Under the pieces are notes generated by a model, which worked only from the letters and a program-made list of their open reading frames with translations, did no database searches and was not told the DNA's origin. The position numbers were made by a program, and so were the translations under genes. This document shows positions 7,858 to 16,591 of a stretch of DNA of 64,000 nt, piece after piece; within the stretch, counting starts at the first letter, position 1, and every line of letters begins with the position of its first letter. This DNA comes from Aquisalibacillus elongatus. GTDB lineage: Bacteria > Bacillota > Bacilli > Bacillales > Alkalibacillaceae. The DNA lies in contig NZ_RKRF01000012.1 of assembly GCF_003843875.1 (NCBI RefSeq), forward strand, positions 1 through 64,000. Reading direction: 5' to 3'.

Positions 7858-9000
7858 GTGAATCCATTGCCAAGCCAATTAAAAACCATTTTGTTTTACA
7901 CCATATTATTTGCTGTATTTACACCAACCTTAGTTTTAATGATGATTCTAGATCATCGCTGGTTATCTTATATAATAGTCGGGATATTAATAATTATCAT
8001 CCTGATTAGTCGCAAACAATTAGCGACCAAACAGTACATCATAGTCTGGGTAATAGTTCTTTTGGTAACAGGTCTTTCTTTAGTCTATGGAAGACCCAAC
8101 TTAGCTGTTTCATTCCAAGGGCACTATATCAATGAGACCGTTAAATTAATTAATTTTACGCAACAAAAATGGCTAGATGAACGACGAAAATTCAAATCTC
8201 AACCTTACGATATAAACGATTGGACACCACCAGAAAACTATCAAAATGAATTAATACAACTAACTGAAACGAATGGCTATTTATTATCCAATACGAATCA
8301 AGAATCAAACCACGTTATATATCAAATTCATGGCGGAGCCTATATTAAGCAGTTTACTAAGCGATATAATGAAATAGCCATAAAATACTCTAAGGCATAT
8401 GACAACGCTGATGTTTTTTCTATTGATTATCGTACGGCGCCAGAGTATGAACACCCCGCTGCTCTAAAAGATGCAATTGAAGGTTATCAATGGTTACTAG
8501 CTCAAGGATATCAGCATGATGATATTATCATTGCAGGTGATTCATCAGGTGGTGGTTTGGCGTTAGCTATGACACTTAAGTTAAGAGACACTAATCAACC
8601 ACTCCCAAAGTCATTAGTATTAGCTTCACCATGGTCAGACTTATCAGCTGAAGGTGAGAGTTATAAAACTAAAATCAAGGATGATGCTATATTTGGCTCT
8701 CCTTCTATTGAAGACGCGCCACAATATCCAATCCCAATTACTTATGCTGGAGAGCATGATTTAACGGACCCTTATCTTTCTCCTGCTTACGGAGATTACG
8801 AAGGCTTTCCACCTATTCTGATCCAAACAGGAAGTGAAGAGTTACTACTGAGTGATAGTGAAATTATTGAACAAAAAGCTAAAGAAGCTGAGCTCAAAAT
8901 CTTCCCTGGAATGTTCCACAACTTTTATATTAACCATCCTTCTATACCCGAAGGAAAAGAAGCTTGGGAACACATAAGTGAATTTATCGAGAAGCGTTAA
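7858..9000 (+). CDS. membrane-anchored alpha/beta hydrolase of the hormone-sensitive-lipase type
   Basis: This 380-residue protein begins with about three membrane helices (8-30, 36-50, 60-77) followed by an extracytoplasmic or cytoplasmic hydrolase domain. The HSL-family oxyanion motif HGG is at 158-160, the nucleophile S229 is in GDSSGG and the catalytic His is about H354 in GMFHNFY; an acidic residue near 327 completes the triad. It should cleave short acyl esters; the natural substrate is unknown. GTG is the start, with AGAAGGG upstream. It lies 14 nt after ygaE and ends 69 bp before an interspersed repeat. Confidence 0.8.
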   Translation: MNPLPSQLKTILFYTILFAVFTPTLVLMMILDHRWLSYIIVGILIIIILISRKQLATKQYIIVWVIVLLVTGLSLVYGRPNLAVSFQGHYINETVKLINFTQQKWLDERRKFKSQPYDINDWTPPENYQNELIQLTETNGYLLSNTNQESNHVIYQIHGGAYIKQFTKRYNEIAIKYSKAYDNADVFSIDYRTAPEYEHPAALKDAIEGYQWLLAQGYQHDDIIIAGDSSGGGLALAMTLKLRDTNQPLPKSLVLASPWSDLSAEGESYKTKIKDDAIFGSPSIEDAPQYPIPITYAGEHDLTDPYLSPAYGDYEGFPPILIQTGSEELLLSDSEIIEQKAKEAELKIFPGMFHNFYINHPSIPEGKEAWEHISEFIEKR

Positions 9001-9068
9001 TGAAAAGTGAGTGAGACAGAAAGTAAGTATTAAGAGCAAAAAACAAACAATAGATTGAAGCATTAATA

Positions 9069-9307
9069 AGCGTAGTCAAAATGCGTAGACTCCTTTGGGA
9101 ACAGCACGAGCTGAGGGGCCACAGGATGTGGGTCAGTTCGGCGTTGCAACAGGACGTTGCGAACTTAGCCGAACATCCATAGTTTAACTCACGGCAGTGA
9201 GTTTTGGGAAGTTGAAGCCGTGCCCAAGGAAAGCGGAGCTTTTTGACGGAGCGTATAAGAAACTCCGTACATGATTTAAAACACTTTATCATAGTACGGA
9301 GTTTCTT
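9069..9307. repeat. Bacillaceae interspersed structured repeat, long copy (copy A)
   Basis: The segment has the recognisable 'GTAGACTCCTTTGGGAACAG ... CCAAGGAAAGCGGAGC' framework of an abundant noncoding repeat in Bacillaceae genomes, with several internal hairpins (9187-9204; CCACA/TGTGG near 9120; GTTCGGC/GCCGAAC near 9136-9171). A second, shortened copy is at 15500-15627 in inverted orientation. It lies between the convergent genes ending at 9000 and 9334, has no credible coding capacity, and carries at its right end a strong terminator-like hairpin. Confidence 0.8.
9257..9307. terminator. bidirectional terminator hairpin at the end of repeat copy A
   Basis: AAGAAACTCCGTACATGAT (9257-9275) pairs with 9288-9307, with one bulged A. 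It lies between two convergent genes. Closely related hairpins are at 15500-15543 and 42156-42204. Confidence 0.7.
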
Positions 9308-9333
9308 ATTAATTATATCTTTAAATCAAGTAA

Positions 9334-11115
9334 TTAATTTAGTGTATTCTTTGCATCCTTCTCTGTATTTAATTCTTGCACTTGGAATAGATCATAATAA
9401 TATCCTTTCTTTCTCATGAGCTCATCATGTGCACCTTGTTCCATAACCATACCGTCATTCATAAGCACAATCCGGTCAGCATGTGTAATCGTCGATAATC
9501 GGTGAGCAACGATAAACGTCGTTCGATTATGAGCGAGTTTTTCCAAGGCTTCTTGAATCAAGTGTTCACTTTCTAAGTCCAGCGCGGACGTTGCTTCGTC
9601 AAAGATTAATAGCGGTGTGTTTTTCAAGAATACCCTAGCAATAGCAACACGCTGCTTTTGACCACCAGAAAGTTTAACGCCTCGTTCGCCAACTTCGGTT
9701 TCATAACCTCCCGGTAGTTCCATAATAAAGTCATGAGCATTTGCTGCTTTAGCCGCTTTGACTACTTCTTCATCAGTTGCACCAGGATTACCGATTCGAA
9801 TATTTGATGCTACCGAATCACTGAACAAGATATTATCTTGCAGAACCATTCCAATTTTGTCCCTTAATGAACGAGCTTTGTAATCTCTTATATCATAACC
9901 ATCGATTTTTAACTTTCCGCTTGTTACGTCATAAAAGCGCGGAATTAAACTGACTAAAGTAGATTTTCCGCCACCACTCATACCAACGAGTGCGACTGTC
10001 TCCCCTTTTTTGATACTTAAATTTATATCCTTTAAGACAATTTCATCTTCATCATCATATCGGAAAGACACATTTTCAAATTCGACATCACCGTGTACCG
10101 ATTTAAGCTCTTTAGCATTTGGATCATCTACAATATCATACTCTTCGTCTAGAAACTCAAACACACGGTCCATCGATGCGTGAGATTGTGTTAGCTGTGT
10201 CATTGAGTTGATCAATCTGCGCAACGGTTGATATACACGGTCCATAAAACCGATGAAGGCTACTAGCGTACCTAGCGTGACATTGCCACCTATTGCAAAG
10301 TACGCACCAAAGGCTACAACTAATAAAGGTGCTAAATCTGTAATCGTATGAGTGACTGCATAGGATTTCGCGTTCCAAGACGTAAATTTTAACGCACGAT
10401 CTAAATAATTATAATTGCGTTTATTGAAATGTTCCTGCTCATGATCCTCTAAGGCAAACCCTCTTGTCACGGGAACACCCTGTACTCGTTCGTGTAAATG
10501 CCCTTGAACTTCTGCAAGTGCCTGTGATCGTTTACGAGTTAAATCACGTAACCTTGAGTAAAAATATTTAACCGAAAACCCGTAAATTGGAAACAGTAAT
10601 ACAGAAATCAACGTTAATAACGGATCCAAATAAAGCATAATGCCAACTGCTATTAAAATGGTGAACATATCCAACCAAATATTCATTAGACCTGTTACGA
10701 CAAATGTCTTCGTTTGTTCGACATCATGTATCACCCGGGAAATAATTTCGCCAGATTTCGTCTTTGAATAAAACTTAAGACTCAGTTTTTGGATATGATC
10801 AAATAAATGATCACGCAAATCATAAAGAATTTTGCTACTAACCTCTTGAGCTAAGTATTGTCTAAAATACTCAATTGGTGGTCTTAAAACTAAAAACACA
10901 AAGAATGATAAACCCATAATCCATAACAATTTGCTGATTTGTTCGTCATAAGCCAAATCTGTATCTACAATATCATCAATGACATAACGATATATTAATG
11001 GCAACATTAAAGGAATACCAAATTTTAACACACCGACTAAGATTGTTAAGACAATCTTCCATTTATATGGTTTTACAAATTGCAAGTATCGTTTGATGCT
11101 ATCCAAAACTTTCAC
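9334..11115 (-). CDS. ygaD: ABC exporter, fused membrane and ATPase domains (YgaD)
   Basis: This 593-residue half-transporter has a six-helix type 1 exporter membrane domain (about 20-300) followed by the nucleotide-binding domain with Walker A GMSGGGKST (378-386), signature LSGGQKQR (about 487) and Walker B LLIFDEATSALD. It should work as a homodimer exporting lipids, drugs or peptides, as MsbA/LmrA-type proteins do; the substrate is not known. Synteny with ygaC matches B. subtilis. The start is a GTG at 11115 (GGAAG upstream); a TTG nine bases later is also possible. Downstream is the repeat hairpin. Confidence 0.9.
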   Translation of the reverse strand: MKVLDSIKRYLQFVKPYKWKIVLTILVGVLKFGIPLMLPLIYRYVIDDIVDTDLAYDEQISKLLWIMGLSFFVFLVLRPPIEYFRQYLAQEVSSKILYDLRDHLFDHIQKLSLKFYSKTKSGEIISRVIHDVEQTKTFVVTGLMNIWLDMFTILIAVGIMLYLDPLLTLISVLLFPIYGFSVKYFYSRLRDLTRKRSQALAEVQGHLHERVQGVPVTRGFALEDHEQEHFNKRNYNYLDRALKFTSWNAKSYAVTHTITDLAPLLVVAFGAYFAIGGNVTLGTLVAFIGFMDRVYQPLRRLINSMTQLTQSHASMDRVFEFLDEEYDIVDDPNAKELKSVHGDVEFENVSFRYDDEDEIVLKDINLSIKKGETVALVGMSGGGKSTLVSLIPRFYDVTSGKLKIDGYDIRDYKARSLRDKIGMVLQDNILFSDSVASNIRIGNPGATDEEVVKAAKAANAHDFIMELPGGYETEVGERGVKLSGGQKQRVAIARVFLKNTPLLIFDEATSALDLESEHLIQEALEKLAHNRTTFIVAHRLSTITHADRIVLMNDGMVMEQGAHDELMRKKGYYYDLFQVQELNTEKDAKNTLN

Positions 11116-11176
11116 CTGTCTTCCATGCTTGACTATATTGTACCCATTTAAAAATCAATTTACTTCCAGTGATATT

Positions 11177-11207
11177 CAAAAAATAAAACCTGTTGAACCC
11201 AACAGGT
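11177..11207 (-). terminator. terminator of ygaC
   Basis: ACCTGTTG/CAACAGGT, 8-bp stem with a 4-nt loop (11188-11207), followed on the minus strand by TTTATTTTTT. Confidence 0.9.
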
Positions 11208-11208
11208 A

Positions 11209-11736
11209 TCAGGAAGGAAACGTAAGATAATGTTCATACCATTTATCAACGAACTCTGGTGAAAACGGACCTTTTCGTTGTTGAATCCAACGCTCCAAAG
11301 TATGTAATTGCTTATAAAGAATTTTTTTCAAAACATCTGGGTACTGCATTTGCTTTTGATGCTCTTCAAATTCATCTTCATCTAAAATGATATAAGTCAT
11401 ATCCGGAAACACTTTAATATCTAAATCATAGTCAATGTACTTTAAAGCCTCTTCATCATAAACAAATGGTGAACTAATATTACAATAATAATAAATGCCA
11501 TCCGTTCTAATCATGCAAATAATATTAAACCAATAATTTGCTGTAAAATAAGTAATCGCTGGTTCTCTAGTTCGCCATATGCGACCATCACTTTCATTTA
11601 CCAACACACGATCATTGGCTCCAATGATGAGATTCGATTGGCTTTTTAGTACCATAATTTCTTCCCAAATACGATGAATGTTCCCATCGTGCTTATAGCT
11701 GTGTACTTCGATCCTTTCTCCGACTTTTGGAACCAT
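11209..11736 (-). CDS. ygaC: DUF402 protein YgaC (nucleoside tri-/diphosphate phosphatase family)
   Basis: This 175-residue cytoplasmic protein belongs to the DUF402 family, whose staphylococcal member hydrolyses nucleoside tri- and diphosphates. The core has the acidic/aromatic residues typical of the fold: [11 protein letters not shown] around 54-64, YYCNISSPF around 84-92 and the [13 protein letters not shown] strand around 100-112 that supplies metal-binding aspartates. AAGGAG lies 8 nt before the ATG. It precedes ygaD on the same strand as in B. subtilis, but a terminator separates them. Confidence 0.85.
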   Translation of the reverse strand: MVPKVGERIEVHSYKHDGNIHRIWEEIMVLKSQSNLIIGANDRVLVNESDGRIWRTREPAITYFTANYWFNIICMIRTDGIYYYCNISSPFVYDEEALKYIDYDLDIKVFPDMTYIILDEDEFEEHQKQMQYPDVLKKILYKQLHTLERWIQQRKGPFSPEFVDKWYEHYLTFPS

Positions 11737-11820
11737 TACGGATGCTCCTTATGACTTGTTAGTAACGTTATTTTAACATAATAGCATCTATTGTTCGATT
11801 ATTACAACTTAATGACAAGA

Positions 11821-11852
11821 AAGAAGCACTCCTATTGAAAGGAGTGCTTCTT
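11821..11852 (-). terminator. terminator of the gamma-SASP gene
   Basis: A perfect 12-bp stem AAGAAGCACTCC / GGAGTGCTTCTT with an 8-nt loop lies 20 bp after the sspE stop codon. The T run is weak on both strands. Confidence 0.75.
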
Positions 11853-11871
11853 AACCTTTTGGACCTGGGTG

Positions 11872-12099
11872 TTATTGGTTTTGTTGGTTTTGATTTTGGT
11901 TTTGATTTTGATTTTGTTGATTTTTCTTTTGTTGAGATTGCTGATTACGGCGTTTTACTTCTTGAGCGTTAGTCTCTGAAGCAAACTCATTACCATACTG
12001 ACCTTGTTCAGCTGCTTGATTTTGCTGTTGAACTTTTTGAACGTTACTACCTGCAGCAGTTGCATTTGGCTTTTGTTGTTGGTTTTTATTTTTAGCCAT
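11872..12099 (-). CDS. sspE: gamma-type small acid-soluble spore protein SspE
   Basis: This 75-residue Gln/Asn-rich protein is a gamma-type SASP, an amino acid store in the dormant spore core that is degraded by the GPR protease at germination. The GPR-type cleavage segment EFASET is at about 39-44. The C terminus is a run of Gln-Asn repeats longer than in most homologues, encoded by near-perfect DNA repeats. A GGAGGTGAT ribosome binding site lies just before the ATG at 12099. It stands next to mutY as in B. subtilis. Forespore-specific (sigma-G) transcription is expected but the promoter was not identified. Confidence 0.93.
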   Translation of the reverse strand: MAKNKNQQQKPNATAAGSNVQKVQQQNQAAEQGQYGNEFASETNAQEVKRRNQQSQQKKNQQNQNQNQNQNQQNQ

Positions 12100-12173
12100 C
12101 AATATCACCTCCGCACTGATTAGATTAACCAATATGTGCGAATTTATCCTAAGAAAACTAAAAATATTATCAG

Positions 12174-12257
12174 AAAAACAATCTCAATTCTCGAACAGGG
12201 CTCACCTATTCTCGAAAACATTTGTCCTATTCCCGATTTCACTCATTCAATTCCCTA
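12174..12257 (-). repeat. array 1 of 21-bp degenerate tandem repeats
   Basis: Read on the minus strand, four consecutive units of exactly 21 bp begin TAGGGAATTGA, TCGGGAATAGG, TCGAGAATAGG and TCGAGAATTGA (units 12237-12257, 12216-12236, 12195-12215, 12174-12194). The first unit contains the last codons and the TGA stop of mutY. The same repeat family occurs at 49404-49565, 30416-30499 and, more divergent, 20745-20870. Confidence 0.8.
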
Positions 12258-13332
12258 AAATGGATGATCTATCCTTTAATTGCTCCATCACTTTATGCTG
12301 GACATTTGGAAAAGGGTAATTTTTTAACTCTTGTGCTGTGACAAACTTCCCGGTTTGCAAATCATCACCAACTTTTCCAAATAGAACTTCCACTTCCCAA
12401 ATCACATGGGAGAATACATGCTTAACACTCTCACCTTTTCCTTCTAAAGCAATTTCTGCTCCATAATGGTTTTGGAAATTTTCGGGAAGTTGTTCGGCAT
12501 CTTGTTTAGGTAATAATGGAAATTGCCATAAGTTCGCAAGCAATCCGTCACTAGGGCGTTTTTCAATTAAATACTCGCCTTTAGAATTAGTTAAAACTAA
12601 TACATGAAAGTTCTCGGTTTTTTGTTTTTTACTTTTAGATTTGATCGGTAAATCTTCTTGGTTTCCATACTCATAAGCAAGGCAGTGCTCTTGGACTGGG
12701 CACTGGTCGCATTTGGGCTTTTTAGGCGTACAAATTAAAGCACCTAACTCCATTAGGCCTTGGTTAAACGAGGATGGATCCTCTTGAGATATAATTTCTC
12801 GAATAACATCTTCAAATAACGTTTTCGTCTTAGGTTTGGCGATATCCTCTTCAATATGTAGCACGCGTGAGATCACACGCATGACATTGCCGTCAACAGC
12901 AGGCTCAGCTTGGTCAAATGCGATACTTAAGATGGCGCCTAACGTATAAGGCCCAATCCCTTTTAGTTTTTTTAATTCTTTTTTATCACTTGGAACCTCC
13001 CCGTTATATTCCTCGACAACTTCTTTTACAGCAGTATGCAAATTCCTTGCTCTGGAATAATAGCCTAACCCTTCCCAAGATTTTAGAACATCTTGTTCAT
13101 CTGCTTTTGCTAAATCATAAACGGTAGGATAACGAGTCATAAATTGATTAAAATAAGGAATAACTGTGTCGACCTGTGTTTGTTGAAGCATAATTTCAGA
13201 AACCCATACACGATATGGATCCTGGTTCGCTCGCCATGGTAAAGTTCGTTTCTGTTCGGAATACCATAATATTAAATCCCGTTGGAATGCATGAATATTA
13301 AACAGAACGGGTATTGAAAAGTTAGAACTCAT
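12247..13332 (-). CDS. mutY: adenine DNA glycosylase MutY
   Basis: This 361-residue base-excision repair enzyme removes adenine mispaired with 8-oxoguanine. The HhH-GPD domain (about 20-200) has catalytic E46 (VSEIMLQQT) and D147 (AVDGNV). The 4Fe-4S cluster ligands C201, C208, C211 and C217 show the C-x6-C-x2-C-x5-C pattern. The C-terminal NUDIX-like domain (about 235-350) recognises 8-oxoguanine. AGGTGAT precedes the ATG. The last residues (LGN) and the stop codon are encoded by the first unit of a 21-bp tandem repeat. It diverges from yfhP as in B. subtilis. Confidence 0.95.
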   Translation of the reverse strand: MSSNFSIPVLFNIHAFQRDLILWYSEQKRTLPWRANQDPYRVWVSEIMLQQTQVDTVIPYFNQFMTRYPTVYDLAKADEQDVLKSWEGLGYYSRARNLHTAVKEVVEEYNGEVPSDKKELKKLKGIGPYTLGAILSIAFDQAEPAVDGNVMRVISRVLHIEEDIAKPKTKTLFEDVIREIISQEDPSSFNQGLMELGALICTPKKPKCDQCPVQEHCLAYEYGNQEDLPIKSKSKKQKTENFHVLVLTNSKGEYLIEKRPSDGLLANLWQFPLLPKQDAEQLPENFQNHYGAEIALEGKGESVKHVFSHVIWEVEVLFGKVGDDLQTGKFVTAQELKNYPFPNVQHKVMEQLKDRSSILGN

Positions 13333-13378
13333 CTTATATCACCTAACTTACGAAAAATTAAAAAAGGAGGAGCATAAC

Positions 13379-14356
13379 TTGGATACTGCTACCCATATTA
13401 CCATGGGCGTTGCGGTGGGTGGTTTAGCCACCATTGACCCAGCTGTTCAACAAGACCCATCTTTATTTCAAGCGGTATTAATCGGTGCAATTGTCGGCTC
13501 CCATGCTCCTGATTTTGATACATTGTTTAAACTCAAAGATAATGCAACCTATATAAGACACCATCGAGGTGCCTCTCATTCCCCGATTGCTGTTTTAATG
13601 TGGAGTTTACTCGTCTCGGGTTCCATCTACTTATTTTATATGGATGTAAGTTATTTACATCTTTGGCTATGGATCTTATTTGCTGTCTTTTTACACGTGT
13701 TCGTTGATATCTTTAATGCTTATGGCACTCAGGCATTAAAACCTTTTAAAGATAAATGGATTGCCATTGGGTTCATTAATACATTTGATCCTCTGATTTT
13801 CACGCTTTATATAGCAGGCATTTATGCTTGGACCTTAGGAGCTGATCCGCGCTATACATTTGGGATCGTGTTTTTTGTCGTATTTTTATACTACATCAAA
13901 CGCTATATGGACAAACGCGAAATGGTCAATCAAATTCAAGATTATTTACCAGATGTGGAAAAAGTCGTAACCCAGCCTACCATTCGTCATAACATTTGGC
14001 GGATTGCTGTTGTGACAAAAGACCACTTCTATGTGGCAAGGTCTGAAAATGGGCACATCCGTATTCAAGATAAATTTGACCGAAAAAAACTTCCTGATTC
14101 TGCTGAGATGAACGCAGCTTTACAGGATAAAAATGTGCGTTCGTTTATCAACTTTTCGCCCGTATATCGATATGAAATTGAGCGGTTTGATGATTACATT
14201 GAAATCCGCTTCATCGATTTACGCTATCGCGCAAAGGATCGTTATCCATTCGTTGCTGTCGTCGCAATGGATCGATTTTATAATATCATTACGTCATATA
14301 CAGGATGGGTTTATTCAGAAGATAAACTGCAAAAAAAATTAGAGCCCTTAAACTAA
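13379..14356 (+). CDS. yfhP: YfhP, membrane-bound metal-dependent hydrolase family (YdjM-like)
   Basis: This 325-residue protein starts with the His/Asp-rich motif set of the YdjM/DUF457 family: DTATHITMG (2-10), GSHAPDFDTLF (about 40-50), RHHRGASHS (about 60-68) and HVFVDIFNAYG (about 105-115), interleaved with about four membrane helices, then a soluble C-terminal half. The motifs would bind divalent metal; the substrate is unknown. In B. subtilis YfhP has been treated as a regulator of neighbouring genes, which cannot be judged here. The start is a TTG, fixed by AAGGAGG 8 nt upstream. Confidence 0.85.
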   Translation: MDTATHITMGVAVGGLATIDPAVQQDPSLFQAVLIGAIVGSHAPDFDTLFKLKDNATYIRHHRGASHSPIAVLMWSLLVSGSIYLFYMDVSYLHLWLWILFAVFLHVFVDIFNAYGTQALKPFKDKWIAIGFINTFDPLIFTLYIAGIYAWTLGADPRYTFGIVFFVVFLYYIKRYMDKREMVNQIQDYLPDVEKVVTQPTIRHNIWRIAVVTKDHFYVARSENGHIRIQDKFDRKKLPDSAEMNAALQDKNVRSFINFSPVYRYEIERFDDYIEIRFIDLRYRAKDRYPFVAVVAMDRFYNIITSYTGWVYSEDKLQKKLEPLN

Positions 14357-14362
14357 TGGCTT

Positions 14363-14695
14363 TTACTCAACTTGCTTTGCGAGTAAAGCGATTGGAAGGG
14401 CTTCTTCTTGAGTAAGGATGTCGCCTTGTTTATTTTTGCGGGTGCCCCAAGCAAATACACCTTTTTTATATTCAATGGAAAAATACTCACCTGGTGCCCC
14501 ATCGATTTCATAAACTTGTCCACTATCGAAATCTTCTGGGTTTAACATATATGATTTGGCCATCACGATTTTTCGTTGATGTACGGCATACTCATTAACC
14601 ATGCCCATTTGTTCAGCTTTTCGTGCTTTTTCCGTTAAATCGGCAACCTCTTGACGTAATTGCTCGATTGTATAATCACTATATCGACGTTGCAT
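14363..14695 (-). CDS. yfhH: YfhH family protein (DUF1811)
   Basis: This 110-residue protein has an N-terminal helical coiled segment (about 8-45) followed by a small SH3-like beta domain (SGQVYEIDGAPGEYFSI). It matches YfhH by sequence character and by its position between yfhP and recX. Its function is unknown. The ATG at 14695 is preceded by GGTGGT with good spacing. It converges with yfhP, whose stop lies 6 bp away, with no obvious terminator between them. Confidence 0.82.
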   Translation of the reverse strand: MQRRYSDYTIEQLRQEVADLTEKARKAEQMGMVNEYAVHQRKIVMAKSYMLNPEDFDSGQVYEIDGAPGEYFSIEYKKGVFAWGTRKNKQGDILTQEEALPIALLAKQVE

Positions 14696-14802
14696 GATGT
14701 ACCACCTTTCAAACTTTTGACTTTTTAAGTATATCAAAGTCCTTTACAATTAGAAACGCATGAACATCATAGACAAACATCGTTATATTGGAGGCTAAAC
14801 TT

Positions 14803-15459
14803 ATGAAAAACGTTTTAATTACTGGAGCAGGTACTGGATTAGGTCAGGCCTTAGCATTGGAATATGCTAAACAAGGCAATCAGATTCTATTAGTTGGACG
14901 TAGAGAAGAAAAACTTCAAGATACAGCGAAAAAAATAGCTGACCTTGGTGGAAAAGCAGACATCCATGCTTGCGATATTACGAATTGGGATGAGTTAAAT
15001 CAATTAGCTGAAACAATTAGTGAAGTAGATATTTTAATTAATAATGCAGGAATCGGATTCTTCGGTGCATTTGAAGAACTTGAAAAAGACCAGATTGATA
15101 CGATGCTAAACGTTAATGGAGCTGGCTTAATTTATATGACGAAGCATTTTATGCCTCATATTATACAATCAAAAGGTCGTATATTAAATATTGTCTCAAC
15201 AGCTGGATTACGCGGGAAAGTACATGAGGCAGGATATTGCGCTAGCAAATTTGCCCAAAGAGGCTTTACAGAAAGCTTGCAAAAAGAATACCAAGACCGT
15301 GACATCTCGATTACTGCTGTATATATGGGCGGTATGAACACCCCATTCTGGGACGGAAGTGACTATGTATCAGACCCAAATGTCCTACCAACACCTGATA
15401 CGATCGCAGAACAAATTGTCGCACAAGATGACGGTAGAGATGAGATTATTTTAGAATAA
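14803..15459 (+). CDS. short-chain dehydrogenase/reductase
   Basis: This 218-residue classical SDR has the cofactor motif TGAGTGLG (about 7-14), the NNAG motif (about 82-85), the catalytic Ser in IVSTAG (about 133) and YxxxK in YCASK (about 146-150). R33/R34 after the second strand suggest NADPH preference. The substrate is unknown. GGAGG lies 8 nt before the ATG at 14803. It is slightly shorter at the C terminus than typical SDRs, as seen in several Firmicute homologues. It stands alone, followed by repeat copy B. Confidence 0.85.
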   Translation: MKNVLITGAGTGLGQALALEYAKQGNQILLVGRREEKLQDTAKKIADLGGKADIHACDITNWDELNQLAETISEVDILINNAGIGFFGAFEELEKDQIDTMLNVNGAGLIYMTKHFMPHIIQSKGRILNIVSTAGLRGKVHEAGYCASKFAQRGFTESLQKEYQDRDISITAVYMGGMNTPFWDGSDYVSDPNVLPTPDTIAEQIVAQDDGRDEIILE

Positions 15460-15499
15460 AATCAATACGTGTAGCTGGAATAAAAGACCATATTTAATA

Positions 15500-15543
15500 T
15501 AACTCCGTACCATGATTAGGCATTTTAAATCATAGTACGGAGT
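15500..15543. terminator. terminator hairpin of repeat copy B
   Basis: AACTCCGTACCATGATT (15501-15517) pairs with AAATCATAGTACGGAGTT (15527-15544). It sits between convergent genes and is homologous to the hairpins at 9257 and 42156. Confidence 0.7.
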
Positions 15544-15627
15544 TTCTTATACGCTCCGTCAAAAAGCTCCGCTTTCCTTGGGCACGGCCTCAACTTCCCA
15601 AAGGAGTCTACGCTTTTTGACTACGCT
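15500..15627. repeat. Bacillaceae interspersed structured repeat, internally deleted copy (copy B)
   Basis: This copy is in inverted orientation relative to copy A (9069-9307) and matches it at both ends, including the terminal hairpin and the flanking TACGCTCCGTCAAAAAGC. It lacks 109 bp found in copy A. The deletion junction is a single TTCCCAAA (15595-15602), and in copy A the missing segment is bounded by two TTTGGGAA repeats (9094-9101, 9203-9210), i.e. the same 8-mer. It lies between the convergent SDR and recX genes. Confidence 0.85.
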
Positions 15628-15709
15628 GAATTTATTCTTAACGTTCGTCTTTGCATTCGATATTTATCTTCTATCTCGACCCCACTTTTTAATGAGTGGT
15701 ATTAACTCA

Positions 15710-16522
15710 TCATAACTCTTCTTCTTTTTCATCAATAAACCTCTGAATCAAATCCATCTGAAACCCTTTTTGATAAAGTGAGCCTAATACTTTTTGTTTC
15801 AGTTGAAACCCTTCATGTTTTCTAGCATGTTTATTCCACAATTTCTCGCCTTGATACCTCAAGGCGTCCATCTCTTCGTCCTCATCAACTGATAGGTCCA
15901 CTTCTTGCGCCGCGGTTTCGATCGCGCCATGGGTAAACCCTTTTTGCATTAACGATTGTTTCATCTGCATTAGCTGTTGTTGAAAAGATTTTTTCCGATT
16001 ACCTGATAATTTCTTTTCCATTTGTTTAATGATTTTCTCTACTTCTTTTTCGGCAGTATACTCTGCTAAAGCTTCCTCTATATAGACTTCAGGAATTTGC
16101 TTCATGATGAGCTCCTGCTTAATTTTGTTCGGACCTTTATTGGAAGTGTTCATTTTTGTTCGAACATAGGCTTTGCTGAACTGCAGATCATTAACTAACC
16201 GCTCTTCCTCCAGTTTCTTAAGTACAATCTCAATCGCTTCTTCTGTTGCTTCTTTTTTCTTTAAATATTGGGCAATTTCTGATTTTGCACGCATTCGGTA
16301 GCTTAAATAATTAATCGAAAGGGTATAGTATTGGTAAATCGCGTCCTCTTTCTTGATATCCTGAATTTGCTCATCTGAGAGCTCCATCCCTTTTCTTATG
16401 TAATGTCGTATTAATAAATCTTCATGCAGGCTAAAGACGTATTCATCTTTTCCGTTAACGTTCTGAAAGATATTGTATCTACTTTTATTCTTTTTTTGAG
16501 TGGTTATTTTACTAATTATCAT
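15710..16522 (-). CDS. recX: regulatory protein RecX
   Basis: This 270-residue, highly charged and helical protein is RecX, a modulator of RecA filaments. It shows tandem three-helix repeats, each with the pattern of a leading aromatic/Arg helix and a following R/K-rich helix, for example YLSYRMRAKSEIAQYLKKK (about 90-108) and GPNKIKQELIMKQIP. Length matches the Bacillus form, which is longer than the enterobacterial one. TAGGAG precedes the ATG. Synteny with yfhF and yfhH matches B. subtilis yfhG. The opposite-strand yfhF starts 69 bp away. Confidence 0.9.
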   Translation of the reverse strand: MIISKITTQKKNKSRYNIFQNVNGKDEYVFSLHEDLLIRHYIRKGMELSDEQIQDIKKEDAIYQYYTLSINYLSYRMRAKSEIAQYLKKKEATEEAIEIVLKKLEEERLVNDLQFSKAYVRTKMNTSNKGPNKIKQELIMKQIPEVYIEEALAEYTAEKEVEKIIKQMEKKLSGNRKKSFQQQLMQMKQSLMQKGFTHGAIETAAQEVDLSVDEDEEMDALRYQGEKLWNKHARKHEGFQLKQKVLGSLYQKGFQMDLIQRFIDEKEEEL

Positions 16523-16591
16523 AAAAAATAACTCCTATGTAGTGATGTTTGTTATCTATTATTATAGTATATAACTAAGGAGGGTTGCTAC

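Noticed and set aside
8984-9292. 102-residue protein on the minus strand
   Set aside because: It is a translation of the interspersed structured repeat and has no ribosome binding site; cysteine- and leucine-rich composition is caused by the hairpins.
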